A DNA stretch of 64,000 nt, from positions 62,001 through 126,000 of the forward strand of contig CAPGDO010000002.1 in assembly GCA_948616985.1 (NCBI GenBank). Reading direction: 5' to 3'. The notes under the pieces were generated by a model that ran no database searches, was not told where the DNA came from, and worked only from the letters and a program-made list of their open reading frames with translations. Source of the stretch: MGBC163016 sp910588905. Lineage in GTDB: Bacteria; Actinomycetota; Coriobacteriia; Coriobacteriales; Eggerthellaceae. The position numbers were made by a program, and so were the translations under genes. Shown piece by piece: positions 1 to 8,713 of this stretch (position 1 is the stretch's first letter; each line of letters begins with the position of its first letter).

Positions 1-288
1 GGCGGGACCGAAGCCGATCTGGGCACCGGGGAACAGCTCCTGGACAGCTTCAGCCATCACATGGGCCATGGAATGGCGCATGATATCCAGAGCCTCCGGG
101 GAACGGTCTGTGATGATCTCAACAGTGGCGCCATCGGAGACGGTGGCAGCGAGGTCAGCGAGCTGACCATCGATCTTCCCGGCAAGGGCGGCCTTCGCTA
201 GACCTGAGCCAATGGAAGCGGCAACGTCTTGGATGGATGCGCCCTCGGGTACTTCCTTCGCGCTGCCATCAGGGAGCAGTATCTTCAT
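1..288 (-). CDS. thrS: Threonine--tRNA ligase, N-terminal part (runs off the window)
   Basis: Only the first 96 codons are inside the window. The reading frame starts with MKILLPDGSAKEVPEG and reads through a TGS domain (about residues 1-60), then enters the second domain with the HSMAHVMAEAVQELFPGAQ segment, the zinc-binding editing-domain HxxxH region typical of ThrRS. It charges tRNA-Thr in the cytoplasm. The ATG at 288 is preceded by an AAGGA Shine-Dalgarno and lies 10 bases behind the stop of the zinc-ribbon gene, so it is probably cotranscribed with that gene and valS. No T-box leader fits in the short gap. The catalytic and anticodon-binding domains lie outside the window. Confidence 0.93.
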   Translation of the reverse strand, partial: MKILLPDGSAKEVPEGASIQDVAASIGSGLAKAALAGKIDGQLADLAATVSDGATVEIITDRSPEALDIMRHSMAHVMAEAVQELFPGAQIGFGPA

Positions 289-298
289 GGTGATTCCT

Positions 299-814
299 TT
301 AGGATTCGTGGCTTGCGGTAGAGCTTGAGGAATGCGAACGGCGACGCGTTCGAGAGCTGGAAGAACCAGAACGGCTCTTGGAGCCGCCGCCTACGGGCGT
401 GGCGCAATAGGGGCACACCGTCCAAGCAGGCTCAAGGGCCTTCTCACAATGAGAGCAGAGGTTCTTGAGCTGAGTGTGGCAATTGGGGCACAGAACGTAA
501 TCCATCTCAACGGGATATCCGCAGGTAGCGCATTCGCCATACTTCATCAGCTGGCGCTGTTTGAGGGCCACTTCCAATTCCTGCTCATCCTTGTCTATGC
601 GCAGCATAGGCGGACGCAAGAGACAGTAGGCGATGACGCCCACGATGGGGACCAGCGCAACCACAGCCCAAACATACCAGGCTGCCCCGCGGAGATAGGC
701 GTCCCGCACCACCCAGACGATGGAGAGGACATAGAGGATCACCAGGAGGACGACCACCACGGTGAACGCGGCTTGCATCTGCGGTGTCCACAGCTGTGCG
801 AAAAGCTCACTCAC
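299..814 (-). CDS. Membrane protein with two C-terminal zinc ribbons
   Basis: A 171-residue protein with a GTG start, preceded by AAGGAG seven bases upstream. It has two hydrophobic segments (about residues 16-37 and 44-66) resembling a phospholipase-D-nuclease N-terminal type hairpin. A cytoplasmic part follows with eight cysteines in CxxC pairs (C95/C98, C109/C112, C120/C123, C134/C137), i.e. a double zinc ribbon. The tail is Ser/Arg-rich. The fold is clear but no specific function is recognised. It sits between valS and thrS on the same strand and is probably in their transcript. Similar small double-zinc-ribbon membrane proteins are widespread in Coriobacteriia and Clostridia (family knowledge) without an assigned role. 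Confidence 0.85.
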   Translation of the reverse strand: MSELFAQLWTPQMQAAFTVVVVLLVILYVLSIVWVVRDAYLRGAAWYVWAVVALVPIVGVIAYCLLRPPMLRIDKDEQELEVALKQRQLMKYGECATCGYPVEMDYVLCPNCHTQLKNLCSHCEKALEPAWTVCPYCATPVGGGSKSRSGSSSSRTRRRSHSSSSTASHES

Positions 815-898
815 TTCTTCACTCCTTATACTGCGTTCCTACTGCGGCTTGCGATTATAGCAAAGGCGCAGATATGGCTGGCTGAATGTGGAGAGCCA

Positions 899-3562
899 TC
901 ACATCTGCTCGAGCTGGGATGTGACCTTCTCCAGCTGGCCCTCGATCTCATCGCGCTTCGCCGTATCCTTCTGGATGATCTCAGGAGCCGCCTTGGCCAA
1001 GAAGCCGGGATTGGAGAGCTTCTTATCAAGCTTTGCCAGGTCAGCAGCCAGCTTCTTCTGCTCCTTCTCGAGCTTCGCCTTCTCTTCGGCGAAGTCGACG
1101 AACCCCGCGAGGTTCGTATAGACCTCCAGGTCAGAGACGATGCCCACCACCGCCTGAGAGGGCTTGGTCTCGTCAGGAGAAGCCGTGAGCGCAGAGATGC
1201 GGGCTAACGACGAGATGAGCGTTGATTGCTGCAGGATCTGCTCCGCCTTGGAGGCAGGAGCCTTGACCGAGACCGTCAGCTCTTCCTTGGGAGAAACACC
1301 GTAACGCGAACGAGCAGAGCGCACGGCACCCACCACTTCGATCACCACGCGCACGCTATTCTCAGAAGCATCATCCACGAAGCCTGCCAGCTCTGCAGCG
1401 CTGGGCCACGGAGCCGCTATGAGCATCTCTGGGCCTTCCTCTGGCCGCGGCATGGAGGCGTAGATACGCTCTGTGATGAAGGGCATCACTGGATGCAGCA
1501 GGCGCAGAAGAGCGTAGAGAACGAATTGCAGGTTACGCTGACAAGCCAAGCGGTCTTCCTCATCAGCGGAGTTGAGGCGGCTCTTCGAGAACTCGATGTA
1601 CCAATCGCAGAACTCGTTCCAGATGAACGTGTAGAGCAGACGGGTCATCTCACTGAAGTCGAAGCTATCATAGGCCGCATCGATAGCCGCCACGGTCTTC
1701 GCGAGGGAAGAGAAGATCCAGCGATCGGCGCTGGTCCGGAGCTCAGTAGGACCCGGTGTGAAGCCATCTATGTTCATCTCGACGAAGCGGGCGGCATTCT
1801 TGATCTTGTTCGCGAAGTTGCGGGCCGATTCGATGCGCTGGTAATCGAAGCGCAAGGTCTGCGAGCCGGTCACCTGGGATACCAGTCCGAAGCGCATGCC
1901 GTCAGCGCCGTATTCAGCCATGAGATCCATGGGGTTTATGCCATTGCCCCTAGACTTGCTCATGGGCTTGCCGTCGGATCCCATGACCGTGGGATGGATG
2001 ATGACGTCCTGGAAGGGGATCTCATCCATGCACCACTCAGAGGCCATGACCATGCGCGCCACCCAAAGCCCCATGATGTCTCGGGCCGTTGAGAGCACCT
2101 GGGTGGGATAGAACTTGACCAGATCCGGTGCGTCCTTGCCCTCCTCTCCCCAACCCTGGGTGGCGAAGGGCCAGAGCTGGGAAGAGAACCACGTATCCAG
2201 CACATCTTCGTCTTGACGCACGGCTGCTCCGCATTCCGGGCAGGTCTCTATATCCTCCAGAAGGGCATCCTGCCAGCCGCAGGCATCGCAATAGAAGACG
2301 GGGATCCGATGTCCCCACCACAGCTGCCGCGAGATGCACCAATCCTTCAGGTTATCCAGCCAATCGAGATAGACCTGTCCCCAGCGCTCAGGATGGAATG
2401 CCACCTGACCCTCAGCAACGGCCTTGCGGGCTGGCTCCTTCAGCTGGGAGACATCCACGAACCACTGCTCCGACAGCCAGGGCTCCAGCGTGTTATGACA
2501 GCGATAGCAGTGCATGACGGAATGGCTGATATCCTCTATATGGTCCAACAGGCCGAGCTCCTCGAAGGCCTGGACCACGGCTTCGCGCGCCTCATCTCGG
2601 CTCATGCCAGAGTACGGGCCGAATCCTTCGACCACATGGGCTGTCTCATCGAAGATATTCACGCGCTCAAGCCCCGCACGATCCCCCATGGCGAAGTCAT
2701 TGGGGTCATGGGCAGGCGTGACCTTGACGGCGCCGGTGCCATAGGCTGCGTCCACATGGAAATCAGCGAAGATGGGGATCTCACGGTCCACCAGCGGCAG
2801 TTTCACCATCTTGCCGATGAGGCCAGCATAGCGCTCGTCGGAAGGGCTCACGGCAACGCCGGTATCCCCGAGCATGGTCTCGGGACGCGTGGTGGCCACT
2901 ACGATGTGATCCACCCCTTCCACCGGTTCGACCAGCGGATAGCGGAGGTACCACAGATGCCCCGCTTCATCGGCATATTCCGCTTCATCATCAGCGATCG
3001 CCGTGGTGCAGTGGGGGCACCAATTCACGATGCGCTTGCCCCGGTAGATGACGTCCCGGTGATACCAGTCCACGAAGAGCTTGCGCACCGCCAGGGAGAA
3101 CTCCGGGCTCATGGTGAACTGCTCGTGGTCGTAATCGCAGCTGCAGCCCATGGCCTTGATCTGGCTGACGATGATGCCGCCGTATTCATCGCGCCACTTC
3201 TGGCATTCTCCTATGAATGCCTCACGGCCTATCTCTCGGCGATTGATGCCCTGTTCAGCCAGATGCTTGTCGACCTTGGTCTGTGTAGCGATGCCTGCGT
3301 GATCGGTTCCCAGGACCCACCGGGTCTGATAGCCCTGCATGCGAGCACGACGGATGCAGGTGTCTTGGATGCTGTCATTCAGGGCATGACCCATATGGAG
3401 CACACCGGTCACATTCGGAGGAGGGATGACGATGGTATAGCCCTCATCTGCATGGGGGCCGAAGCCTTGGGAGCGCAGGAAATACCCGCCCGCCATCCAA
3501 GCTTCGAAGATGGGCTGCTCCCAAGCGCTGAAATCCTCGGTGACCTTCTTGCCGTCCGTCAT
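899..3562 (-). CDS. valS: Valine--tRNA ligase
   Basis: Class I aminoacyl-tRNA synthetase of 887 residues, the usual length for ValRS. The HIGH-type signature reads HMGH (residues 56-59, inside PPNVTGVLHMGHALN). The KMSKS-type loop reads PMSKSRGNGINP. The editing domain (residues near 220-350) includes the ATTRPETMLGDTGVAV segment. The extreme C-terminus is the Lys/Glu-rich coiled-coil arm found in ValRS. It attaches valine to tRNA-Val and hydrolyses Thr-tRNA-Val. It lies 46 bases behind clpX on the same strand, too little space for a T-box, so expression probably follows the clpP-clpX transcript. Confidence 0.98.
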   Translation of the reverse strand: MTDGKKVTEDFSAWEQPIFEAWMAGGYFLRSQGFGPHADEGYTIVIPPPNVTGVLHMGHALNDSIQDTCIRRARMQGYQTRWVLGTDHAGIATQTKVDKHLAEQGINRREIGREAFIGECQKWRDEYGGIIVSQIKAMGCSCDYDHEQFTMSPEFSLAVRKLFVDWYHRDVIYRGKRIVNWCPHCTTAIADDEAEYADEAGHLWYLRYPLVEPVEGVDHIVVATTRPETMLGDTGVAVSPSDERYAGLIGKMVKLPLVDREIPIFADFHVDAAYGTGAVKVTPAHDPNDFAMGDRAGLERVNIFDETAHVVEGFGPYSGMSRDEAREAVVQAFEELGLLDHIEDISHSVMHCYRCHNTLEPWLSEQWFVDVSQLKEPARKAVAEGQVAFHPERWGQVYLDWLDNLKDWCISRQLWWGHRIPVFYCDACGWQDALLEDIETCPECGAAVRQDEDVLDTWFSSQLWPFATQGWGEEGKDAPDLVKFYPTQVLSTARDIMGLWVARMVMASEWCMDEIPFQDVIIHPTVMGSDGKPMSKSRGNGINPMDLMAEYGADGMRFGLVSQVTGSQTLRFDYQRIESARNFANKIKNAARFVEMNIDGFTPGPTELRTSADRWIFSSLAKTVAAIDAAYDSFDFSEMTRLLYTFIWNEFCDWYIEFSKSRLNSADEEDRLACQRNLQFVLYALLRLLHPVMPFITERIYASMPRPEEGPEMLIAAPWPSAAELAGFVDDASENSVRVVIEVVGAVRSARSRYGVSPKEELTVSVKAPASKAEQILQQSTLISSLARISALTASPDETKPSQAVVGIVSDLEVYTNLAGFVDFAEEKAKLEKEQKKLAADLAKLDKKLSNPGFLAKAAPEIIQKDTAKRDEIEGQLEKVTSQLEQM

Positions 3563-3608
3563 CTACCGCTCTTCCCCTCTCTTCGAGCTAGGCTGCCCCA
3601 GCCGGTCC

Positions 3609-5006
3609 TCATGCGCTTTGGCGCGTCTTCTTCTGCAGCTTCTTCACCTCAGGGGTGGTCTCGCCGGTGATATCAGTGGCACGGATCGTCACCTGCGCAG
3701 GGCCTTTGGTCTCCGGCAAGTCATACATGACGTCCATCAGGATGCGCTCGCAGATGGAGCGCAGGCCACGAGCGCCGGTACCATGTTCGGCCGCCTCGTG
3801 GGCGATGGCCGTCAGTGCCTCGTCCTCTACCACGAGCTGAGCGTCCTCATAGGCGAACATCTTGGTGTATTGCTTGATGAGCGCATTCTTGGGCTCCACC
3901 AAGATGCGTACGAGGTCTTCCTCAGTGAGCTCATCCAAAGAGGTGATGACCGGGATGCGCCCAACGAATTCGGGGATCATGCCGTACTTGTTGAGGTCTT
4001 CTGGCAGCACCTGGGCTAGAAGCTCGGCATCAGCCTGCTTCTTCGTCTCCGGGATCTGGGAGGCGAAGCCCAGTCCGCTCTTCCCTACCCGCTGGCCGAT
4101 GATCTCAGGGAGCCCCACGAAGGCGCCGCCCAGGATGAAGAGGATGTTCTTCGTGTCTATATGGAGCAGCTCTTGCTCAGGGTGCTTGCGTCCCCCCTGG
4201 GGCGGCACGCTGGCCTCACAGCCCTCCACGATCTTCAGGAGCGCTTGCTGGACCCCCTCACCTGAGACATCCCGCGTGATGGAGAGGTTCTCCGCCTTGC
4301 GGGCTATCTTGTCTATCTCGTCTATGTAGATGATGCCGATCTCTGCCTTTGCGATATCGAAATCTGCGGCGGTGATGAGCTTCAGCAGGATGTTCTCTAC
4401 ATCTTCGCCCACATAGCCAGCCTCGGTCAGCGTGGTGGCATCAGCTATGGCGAAGGGGACCTTGAGGGTGCGCGCCAGCGTTTGAGCCAAGAGGGTCTTA
4501 CCGGAGCCAGTGGGACCCAAGAGCATGATGTTGCTCTTGTCTATCTCCACCTCATCCGCAGGCGCTTCCTCTTCAGCCTCAGCCGAATCCCCCATGGCGA
4601 TGCGCTTGTAGTGATTGTAGACCGCCACGGACAGGGCACGCTTGGCAGCCTCTTGGCCTACGACGTGCTCGGAGAGAGCCGCATGGATCTGGTGGGGCGT
4701 GGGCAGCTCTTCCAGCCCAGACAGAAGGCCGTCCGACCCTTCGCCATCTTCGATGTCCGAGAAATCCCCCGGCGTCACCTCATAGGGCCAGGGAGACGGC
4801 GACATCTCCGACCCAGACCGGTCGAAGCCTTCCGTCCGATTCGCCATCATCATCTCATGCATGAGGGCGTCAGCGCACACGGTGATGCACTGATCGCAGA
4901 TGAATATCTCGTTGGGGCCTTGGATCATGGAGTTGGCCAAGCTGGCCGGTTTCCCGCAGAAGGCGCAATGCACATCTGCGGGAGTGTTCCTATTCTCTTC
5001 TGTCAT
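3609..5006 (-). CDS. clpX: ATP-dependent Clp protease ATP-binding subunit ClpX
   Basis: AAA+ unfoldase of 465 residues. The N-terminal zinc-binding domain has C14/C17 and C37/C40. An acidic linker (about 60-100, richer than in E. coli ClpX) leads to the Walker A GPTGSGKT (164-171), a Walker B/sensor region (IIYIDEIDKIARK), and the IGF-type loop region that docks on ClpP. It unfolds tagged substrates and feeds them to ClpP. The gene follows clpP by 42 bases on the same strand. The linker insertion makes the protein about 40 residues longer than most ClpX proteins. Identification is not in doubt. Confidence 0.98.
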   Translation of the reverse strand: MTEENRNTPADVHCAFCGKPASLANSMIQGPNEIFICDQCITVCADALMHEMMMANRTEGFDRSGSEMSPSPWPYEVTPGDFSDIEDGEGSDGLLSGLEELPTPHQIHAALSEHVVGQEAAKRALSVAVYNHYKRIAMGDSAEAEEEAPADEVEIDKSNIMLLGPTGSGKTLLAQTLARTLKVPFAIADATTLTEAGYVGEDVENILLKLITAADFDIAKAEIGIIYIDEIDKIARKAENLSITRDVSGEGVQQALLKIVEGCEASVPPQGGRKHPEQELLHIDTKNILFILGGAFVGLPEIIGQRVGKSGLGFASQIPETKKQADAELLAQVLPEDLNKYGMIPEFVGRIPVITSLDELTEEDLVRILVEPKNALIKQYTKMFAYEDAQLVVEDEALTAIAHEAAEHGTGARGLRSICERILMDVMYDLPETKGPAQVTIRATDITGETTPEVKKLQKKTRQSA

Positions 5007-5048
5007 AGCTCTCTCTAAGGTAAGCGGGCGCGGTCAGGGACGGATGGT

Positions 5049-5651
5049 TTAATGATGGGTGATGATCTCATCCACCAGGCCATAGTCCTTGGCCTGCTCA
5101 GCGGTCATGTAATTGTCACGCTCGGTGTCTGCTTGGATGGTCTCGATGCTCTGACCGGTGTTGTCAGCCAGGATCTTGTTCAGCTGCTTGCGGGTCTTCA
5201 GCATGAAATCAGCAACGATGGCTATCTCGGTCTGCTGGCCCTGGGCACCACCCAGAGGTTGATGGATCAGCACCATGGAATTCGGCAGGCAATAGCGCTT
5301 ACCCTTGGCGCCTGAAGACAGCAGCACTGCAGCCATGGAGGCGCATTCCCCGATGCAGATGGTGGAGACATCGCACTTGATGAAGTTCATGGTGTCGAGG
5401 ATGCCCAGACCTGCGGTGACGGAACCACCCGGTGAGTTGATGTAGAGAGAGATGTCCTTCTCTGGGTCAGAGCTCTCAAGATGCAGCAGCTGCGCCACCA
5501 CGGAATTCGCCACATGATCATCTATCTGCTCACCCAGGAAGATGATGCGATCGTTCAGGAGCCGTGAGTAGATGTCATAGCTGCGCTCTCCGCGCGGTGA
5601 CTGCTCGATGACGTAGGGGATCAATGCGTTCCTCGCAACTTCGATGCCCAT
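5049..5651 (-). CDS. clpP: ATP-dependent Clp protease proteolytic subunit
   Basis: A 200-residue serine protease of the ClpP family. The catalytic triad is visible: S105 in GECASMAAVLL, H130 in LIHQPLGG and D179 in TERDNYM. The oxyanion-hole glycines are in NSPGGSVTAG. It forms the tetradecameric chamber used by ClpX. The ATG at 5651 is preceded by CGAGGAATC. Its leader (5652-5833) contains a long inverted repeat that separates it from tig (see the separate entry). Confidence 0.98.
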   Translation of the reverse strand: MGIEVARNALIPYVIEQSPRGERSYDIYSRLLNDRIIFLGEQIDDHVANSVVAQLLHLESSDPEKDISLYINSPGGSVTAGLGILDTMNFIKCDVSTICIGECASMAAVLLSSGAKGKRYCLPNSMVLIHQPLGGAQGQQTEIAIVADFMLKTRKQLNKILADNTGQSIETIQADTERDNYMTAEQAKDYGLVDEIITHH

Positions 5652-5727
5652 GATTCCTCGCTTTCGACAGGGACGCCCGAAGCGCCCTTTTCCTTTTGAT
5701 TGACACTATGATACAGATGTTCCGTTA

Positions 5728-5779
5728 TTGCAACATTGACCCAGCGTATCCATATCAAAGGCACACTGGGTCAATGCAA
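5728..5779. promoter_or_regulatory. Inverted repeat between tig and clpP
   Basis: A 9-bp perfect core (TTGACCCAG / CTGGGTCAA) extends to TTGCA...TGCAA with a two-base bulge, around a loop of about 21 bases. It sits 77-128 bases upstream of the clpP start and 55 bases downstream of the tig stop. It could terminate tig transcription, although no T-run follows on the minus strand, or it could be an operator for clpP. It does not match CIRCE, HAIR or CtsR boxes. TTGACC within it could also serve as a -35 hexamer on the minus strand. Confidence 0.5.
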
Positions 5780-5833
5780 GAGGTCAGCTATGGGCTGGAT
5801 GGGAGAGCAGAACCGGAAGGGCTGTCTATCCGC

Positions 5834-7168
5834 CTACTCGTTCGCTTCCTCGCGCTCAGCGAAGTCCACCTCGGTCACCTTCGCCGTGCTGAGCACGTCC
5901 TCCATGGCCTTGGAACGGATGATGCCCTCGCGGATCAGATAGAGCCGACCGCTTGCGCGCCACTCGCGCTCCAGCTTCTTCGGGTCTTCCACGCCCGCAC
6001 GCTCGAACTCTAGCGTGATGTCCTCATCCGTTGCCTGGATGCCCCCATGACGCGCCCAGGCGTCCAGAGCCAACTCGCGCTTGGCCTCGTCCTGGGCCTG
6101 GCGCTTCACATCTTCCTTGAACTCTGTATTATCAATGCCCTGCTGCATGAGGTAGTTATCGAAGCTCATGCCCGCCCGCTGCAGCTGACCGAAGAAGTCC
6201 TGCAGTAGCTCTGATTCGGTCTGCTCTACCATGGCAGCGGGAACCTCACCCTGCACCCGCTCGATCAGCTGGAGCGCACAACCATTCTCCTTGATCTGGG
6301 GGATGATCGTAGCCTTCTGCTGCTCCAGGGAAGAGGCGATCTCTTCGCGCATGGAAGCCACCGTGTCGAAGCCGAGGGTCTCCTTCGCCCACTCGTCGGT
6401 CAGCTCGGGCACCTGCTCGGTCTTCACCACATTGCAGGTGACGTCGAAGGAGATCTTCTGACCTGCTAGGTCTGCCATGAGCATAGCGGATTCATCCTCG
6501 GGGACATCCACGGTGAAGGTGCGGTTCTCGCCCTTCTTGATCCCTTCGAGCTCCTTGTCCAGGGCCTCAGCATACAGGCCGGTGCCCAGGTTGTAGAGCA
6601 GGGATTCGCTGGTAAGCGAGCCTACCTCTTCGCCATCCTCTTTGGTGGCCTTGATGGTCAGGTCAGCAGCGCGGTCTGCCGTGAGCTTCGTGGCCGCAGG
6701 AGCGTTCTCGTAGGACTTGTAATGGTTCCGCAGTGCATCGACCTGAGAATCTATCTCCTTCTCCGTGGCCTTCTCGAAGGGGATCTCCACCTCTACCGGA
6801 TCATAGGAGGAGAGCTCCAGCTCCGGCTTCACGGTGATGGTCACCTCGAAGGTGAAGGGCTCACCGGGCTTGACAGGATCGATGTCACCGAAATCCGGAG
6901 ATGCCACCGGGAAGAGGCCCTGCTCTTCGACGACCTGGGGATACAAGCCATTGACCAGGTCCTCCGTAGCGGCGGCCAGGACGGATTCACGCCCGACGGC
7001 GTTATCAATGACAGGACGAGGGGCCTTGCCCTTGCGGAACCCCGGGAAGGAGTACTGACGCGCAAGGTCCTTGTACGTCTTGCCGACGTAACTATCTACT
7101 TCCTTGGCCTCTGCGGTGACGACCGCTTTGACCTTGCTGTCTTCGAGCTTTTCGATCTTTGCTTCCAC
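5834..7168 (-). CDS. tig: Trigger factor (ribosome-associated chaperone)
   Basis: A 444-residue protein with all three trigger-factor domains. The N-terminal ribosome-binding domain carries the signature GFRKGKAPRP (residues 43-52). A divergent FKBP-type PPIase domain follows (about 150-245) and then the helical C-terminal chaperone arms. It binds L23 at the ribosome exit and protects nascent chains. The GTG start at 7168 has a good AAGGG Shine-Dalgarno nine bases upstream. The tig-clpP-clpX order is common in bacteria. It is divergent from tRNA-Leu. The PPIase domain is weakly conserved, so isomerase activity is uncertain. Confidence 0.97.
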   Translation of the reverse strand: MEAKIEKLEDSKVKAVVTAEAKEVDSYVGKTYKDLARQYSFPGFRKGKAPRPVIDNAVGRESVLAAATEDLVNGLYPQVVEEQGLFPVASPDFGDIDPVKPGEPFTFEVTITVKPELELSSYDPVEVEIPFEKATEKEIDSQVDALRNHYKSYENAPAATKLTADRAADLTIKATKEDGEEVGSLTSESLLYNLGTGLYAEALDKELEGIKKGENRTFTVDVPEDESAMLMADLAGQKISFDVTCNVVKTEQVPELTDEWAKETLGFDTVASMREEIASSLEQQKATIIPQIKENGCALQLIERVQGEVPAAMVEQTESELLQDFFGQLQRAGMSFDNYLMQQGIDNTEFKEDVKRQAQDEAKRELALDAWARHGGIQATDEDITLEFERAGVEDPKKLEREWRASGRLYLIREGIIRSKAMEDVLSTAKVTEVDFAEREEANE

Positions 7169-7280
7169 GTGGGTCTTCCCTTCGATCCGTTAGGTTCCAA
7201 TGGTTCTCTGTGCAATGGTTCCGTATGGTAACATATGCGCTCGTTGCCCCTTGTGCGCTTACGGGGCGAACAGTTGGTGT

Positions 7281-7366
7281 GCGGGCGTGGCGGAATTGGC
7301 AGACGCGCCAGATTTAGGTTCTGGTGGGCACAACCCGTGAAGGTTCAAGTCCTTTCGCCCGCACCA
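7281..7366 (+). tRNA. tRNA-Leu (anticodon TAG)
   Basis: The 7-bp acceptor stem GCGGGCG (7281-7287) pairs with CGCCCGC (7356-7362). It is followed by discriminator A and an encoded CCA (7364-7366). The anticodon stem CCAGA/TCTGG encloses the loop TTTAGGT with anticodon TAG at 7315-7317. A long variable arm and the GGTTCAAGTCC T-arm complete a class II tRNA. It reads CUA and other CUN leucine codons. It lies directly upstream of sstT and is probably in the same transcript or immediately before it. Confidence 0.98.
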
Positions 7367-7399
7367 TATCCGATCGACGTCGTGAACGAGGATAAGGTC

Positions 7400-8713
7400 A
7401 TGGACGAGAAGCAAGAGCAGACTGCGAAACCGAAGCACCCCATCATCAGTGCTTACAACAAGGTGAGCCTCATCAAGAAGATCATCGTGGGCTTGGTGAT
7501 CGGCGTGATCCTGGCCCTGGTCATCCCCCAGGATGGCCCTGAGTGGGCACTGGGCATCGGCGAGGTCATATCATTGCTGGGTACGCTCTTCGTCTCCGCT
7601 CTGCGCGCCGTGGCTCCCATCCTGGTATTCTTCCTGGTCATCAGCGCTCTCATGAATGCGAAGGCCGCAGGCAGCATGAAGACGGTCATCGTGCTATACA
7701 TCCTGAGCACCTTGATCGCCGCTCTGGTAGCCGTTATCGCCAGCTTCCTCTTCCCCATAGATCTGACGCTGGCCGTAGCCGACGATGTGACCCAGGAATC
7801 CCCTTCCGGGATCGGTGAGGTGCTCTCGGCCATCGTGATGAACATCGTGGCGAATCCGGTGGATGCGCTCATGAACGCTAACTTCATCGGCATCCTCACC
7901 TGGGCCATCGTGCTGGGCATCGCCCTTCGCAGGTCCTCTGACAACGTGAAGGATGTGTTCACCTGGATAGCGGATGCGGTCTCCACGGTGGTGCGCTGGG
8001 TGATCAACCTGGCTCCCTTCGGCATCATGGGCCTGGTCTACACCTCCGTTTCCCAAAGCGGCCTGGACATCTTCGTGGAGTACGGGCAGCTGATCCTGCT
8101 CCTAGTAGGCGTCATGCTGGTCATCGCGCTGATCACGAACCCCCTCATGGTGTTCGCCTGCACTCGGGAGAATCCCTACCCGCTGGTCCTGCGCTGCTTG
8201 AAGGATTCTGGCATCACGGCCTTCTTCACCCGCAGCTCTGCCGCGAATATCCCCATCAACATGGAGCTCTGCCGTAAGCTGGGGCTGGACAAGGACAACT
8301 ATTCCGTGAGCATCCCCCTGGGCGCGACCATCAACATGGCAGGTGCCGCCATCACCATCACGGTCATGACCATGGCTGCCGTGCATACCGTTGGGCTCAC
8401 CATCGACCCTCTGACCGCGGTCATCCTCTGCGTGCTGGCAGCGGTGAGCGCTTGCGGCGCTTCGGGCGTTGCGGGTGGCTCGTTGCTCCTGATCCCGCTG
8501 GCTTGCTCGCTCTTCGGCATGGATACCACCGTTGCCATGGAAGTGGTGGCCATCGGATTCATCATCGGCGTGATCCAGGATTCCTGCGAAACGGCGCTCA
8601 ATTCCTCTTCAGACGTTCTATTCACCGCTACGGCTGAGTACATGAAGATGCGCGAAAAGGGCCAGGAATACCGCTTGGGCAAGGATGCCTATTCCTTGGA
8701 TGAGCTCGACTGA
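7400..8713 (+). CDS. sstT: Sodium:dicarboxylate symporter family, serine/threonine transporter SstT-like
   Basis: A 437-residue polytopic membrane protein of the DAACS (SLC1-like) family. The start is the ATG at 7400 (MDEKQEQ), preceded by GAGG/AAGG; an upstream in-frame extension would run through the tRNA and is rejected. The family serine-rich re-entrant loop reads FTRSSAANIPINMELCR. The substrate/sodium-site helix reads SIPLGATINMAGAAITI, both close to SstT. It is predicted to import serine and threonine with Na+. The last 25 bases overlap the convergent alkyltransferase gene. Confidence 0.9.
   Translation: MDEKQEQTAKPKHPIISAYNKVSLIKKIIVGLVIGVILALVIPQDGPEWALGIGEVISLLGTLFVSALRAVAPILVFFLVISALMNAKAAGSMKTVIVLYILSTLIAALVAVIASFLFPIDLTLAVADDVTQESPSGIGEVLSAIVMNIVANPVDALMNANFIGILTWAIVLGIALRRSSDNVKDVFTWIADAVSTVVRWVINLAPFGIMGLVYTSVSQSGLDIFVEYGQLILLLVGVMLVIALITNPLMVFACTRENPYPLVLRCLKDSGITAFFTRSSAANIPINMELCRKLGLDKDNYSVSIPLGATINMAGAAITITVMTMAAVHTVGLTIDPLTAVILCVLAAVSACGASGVAGGSLLLIPLACSLFGMDTTVAMEVVAIGFIIGVIQDSCETALNSSSDVLFTATAEYMKMREKGQEYRLGKDAYSLDELD

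Noticed and set aside
289..298. T-box leaders for thrS or valS
   Set aside because: Gaps upstream of thrS (10 bases) and valS (46 bases) are too short to hold a T-box.
332..1207. Long plus-strand reading frame opposite the zinc-ribbon gene and valS
   Set aside because: Antisense shadow of high-GC coding sequence; no homology, no ribosome site. The same applies to the 485-codon frame at 2213-3670 opposite valS.
7235..7399. Longer sstT start
   Set aside because: The extension would translate through the tRNA-Leu gene.
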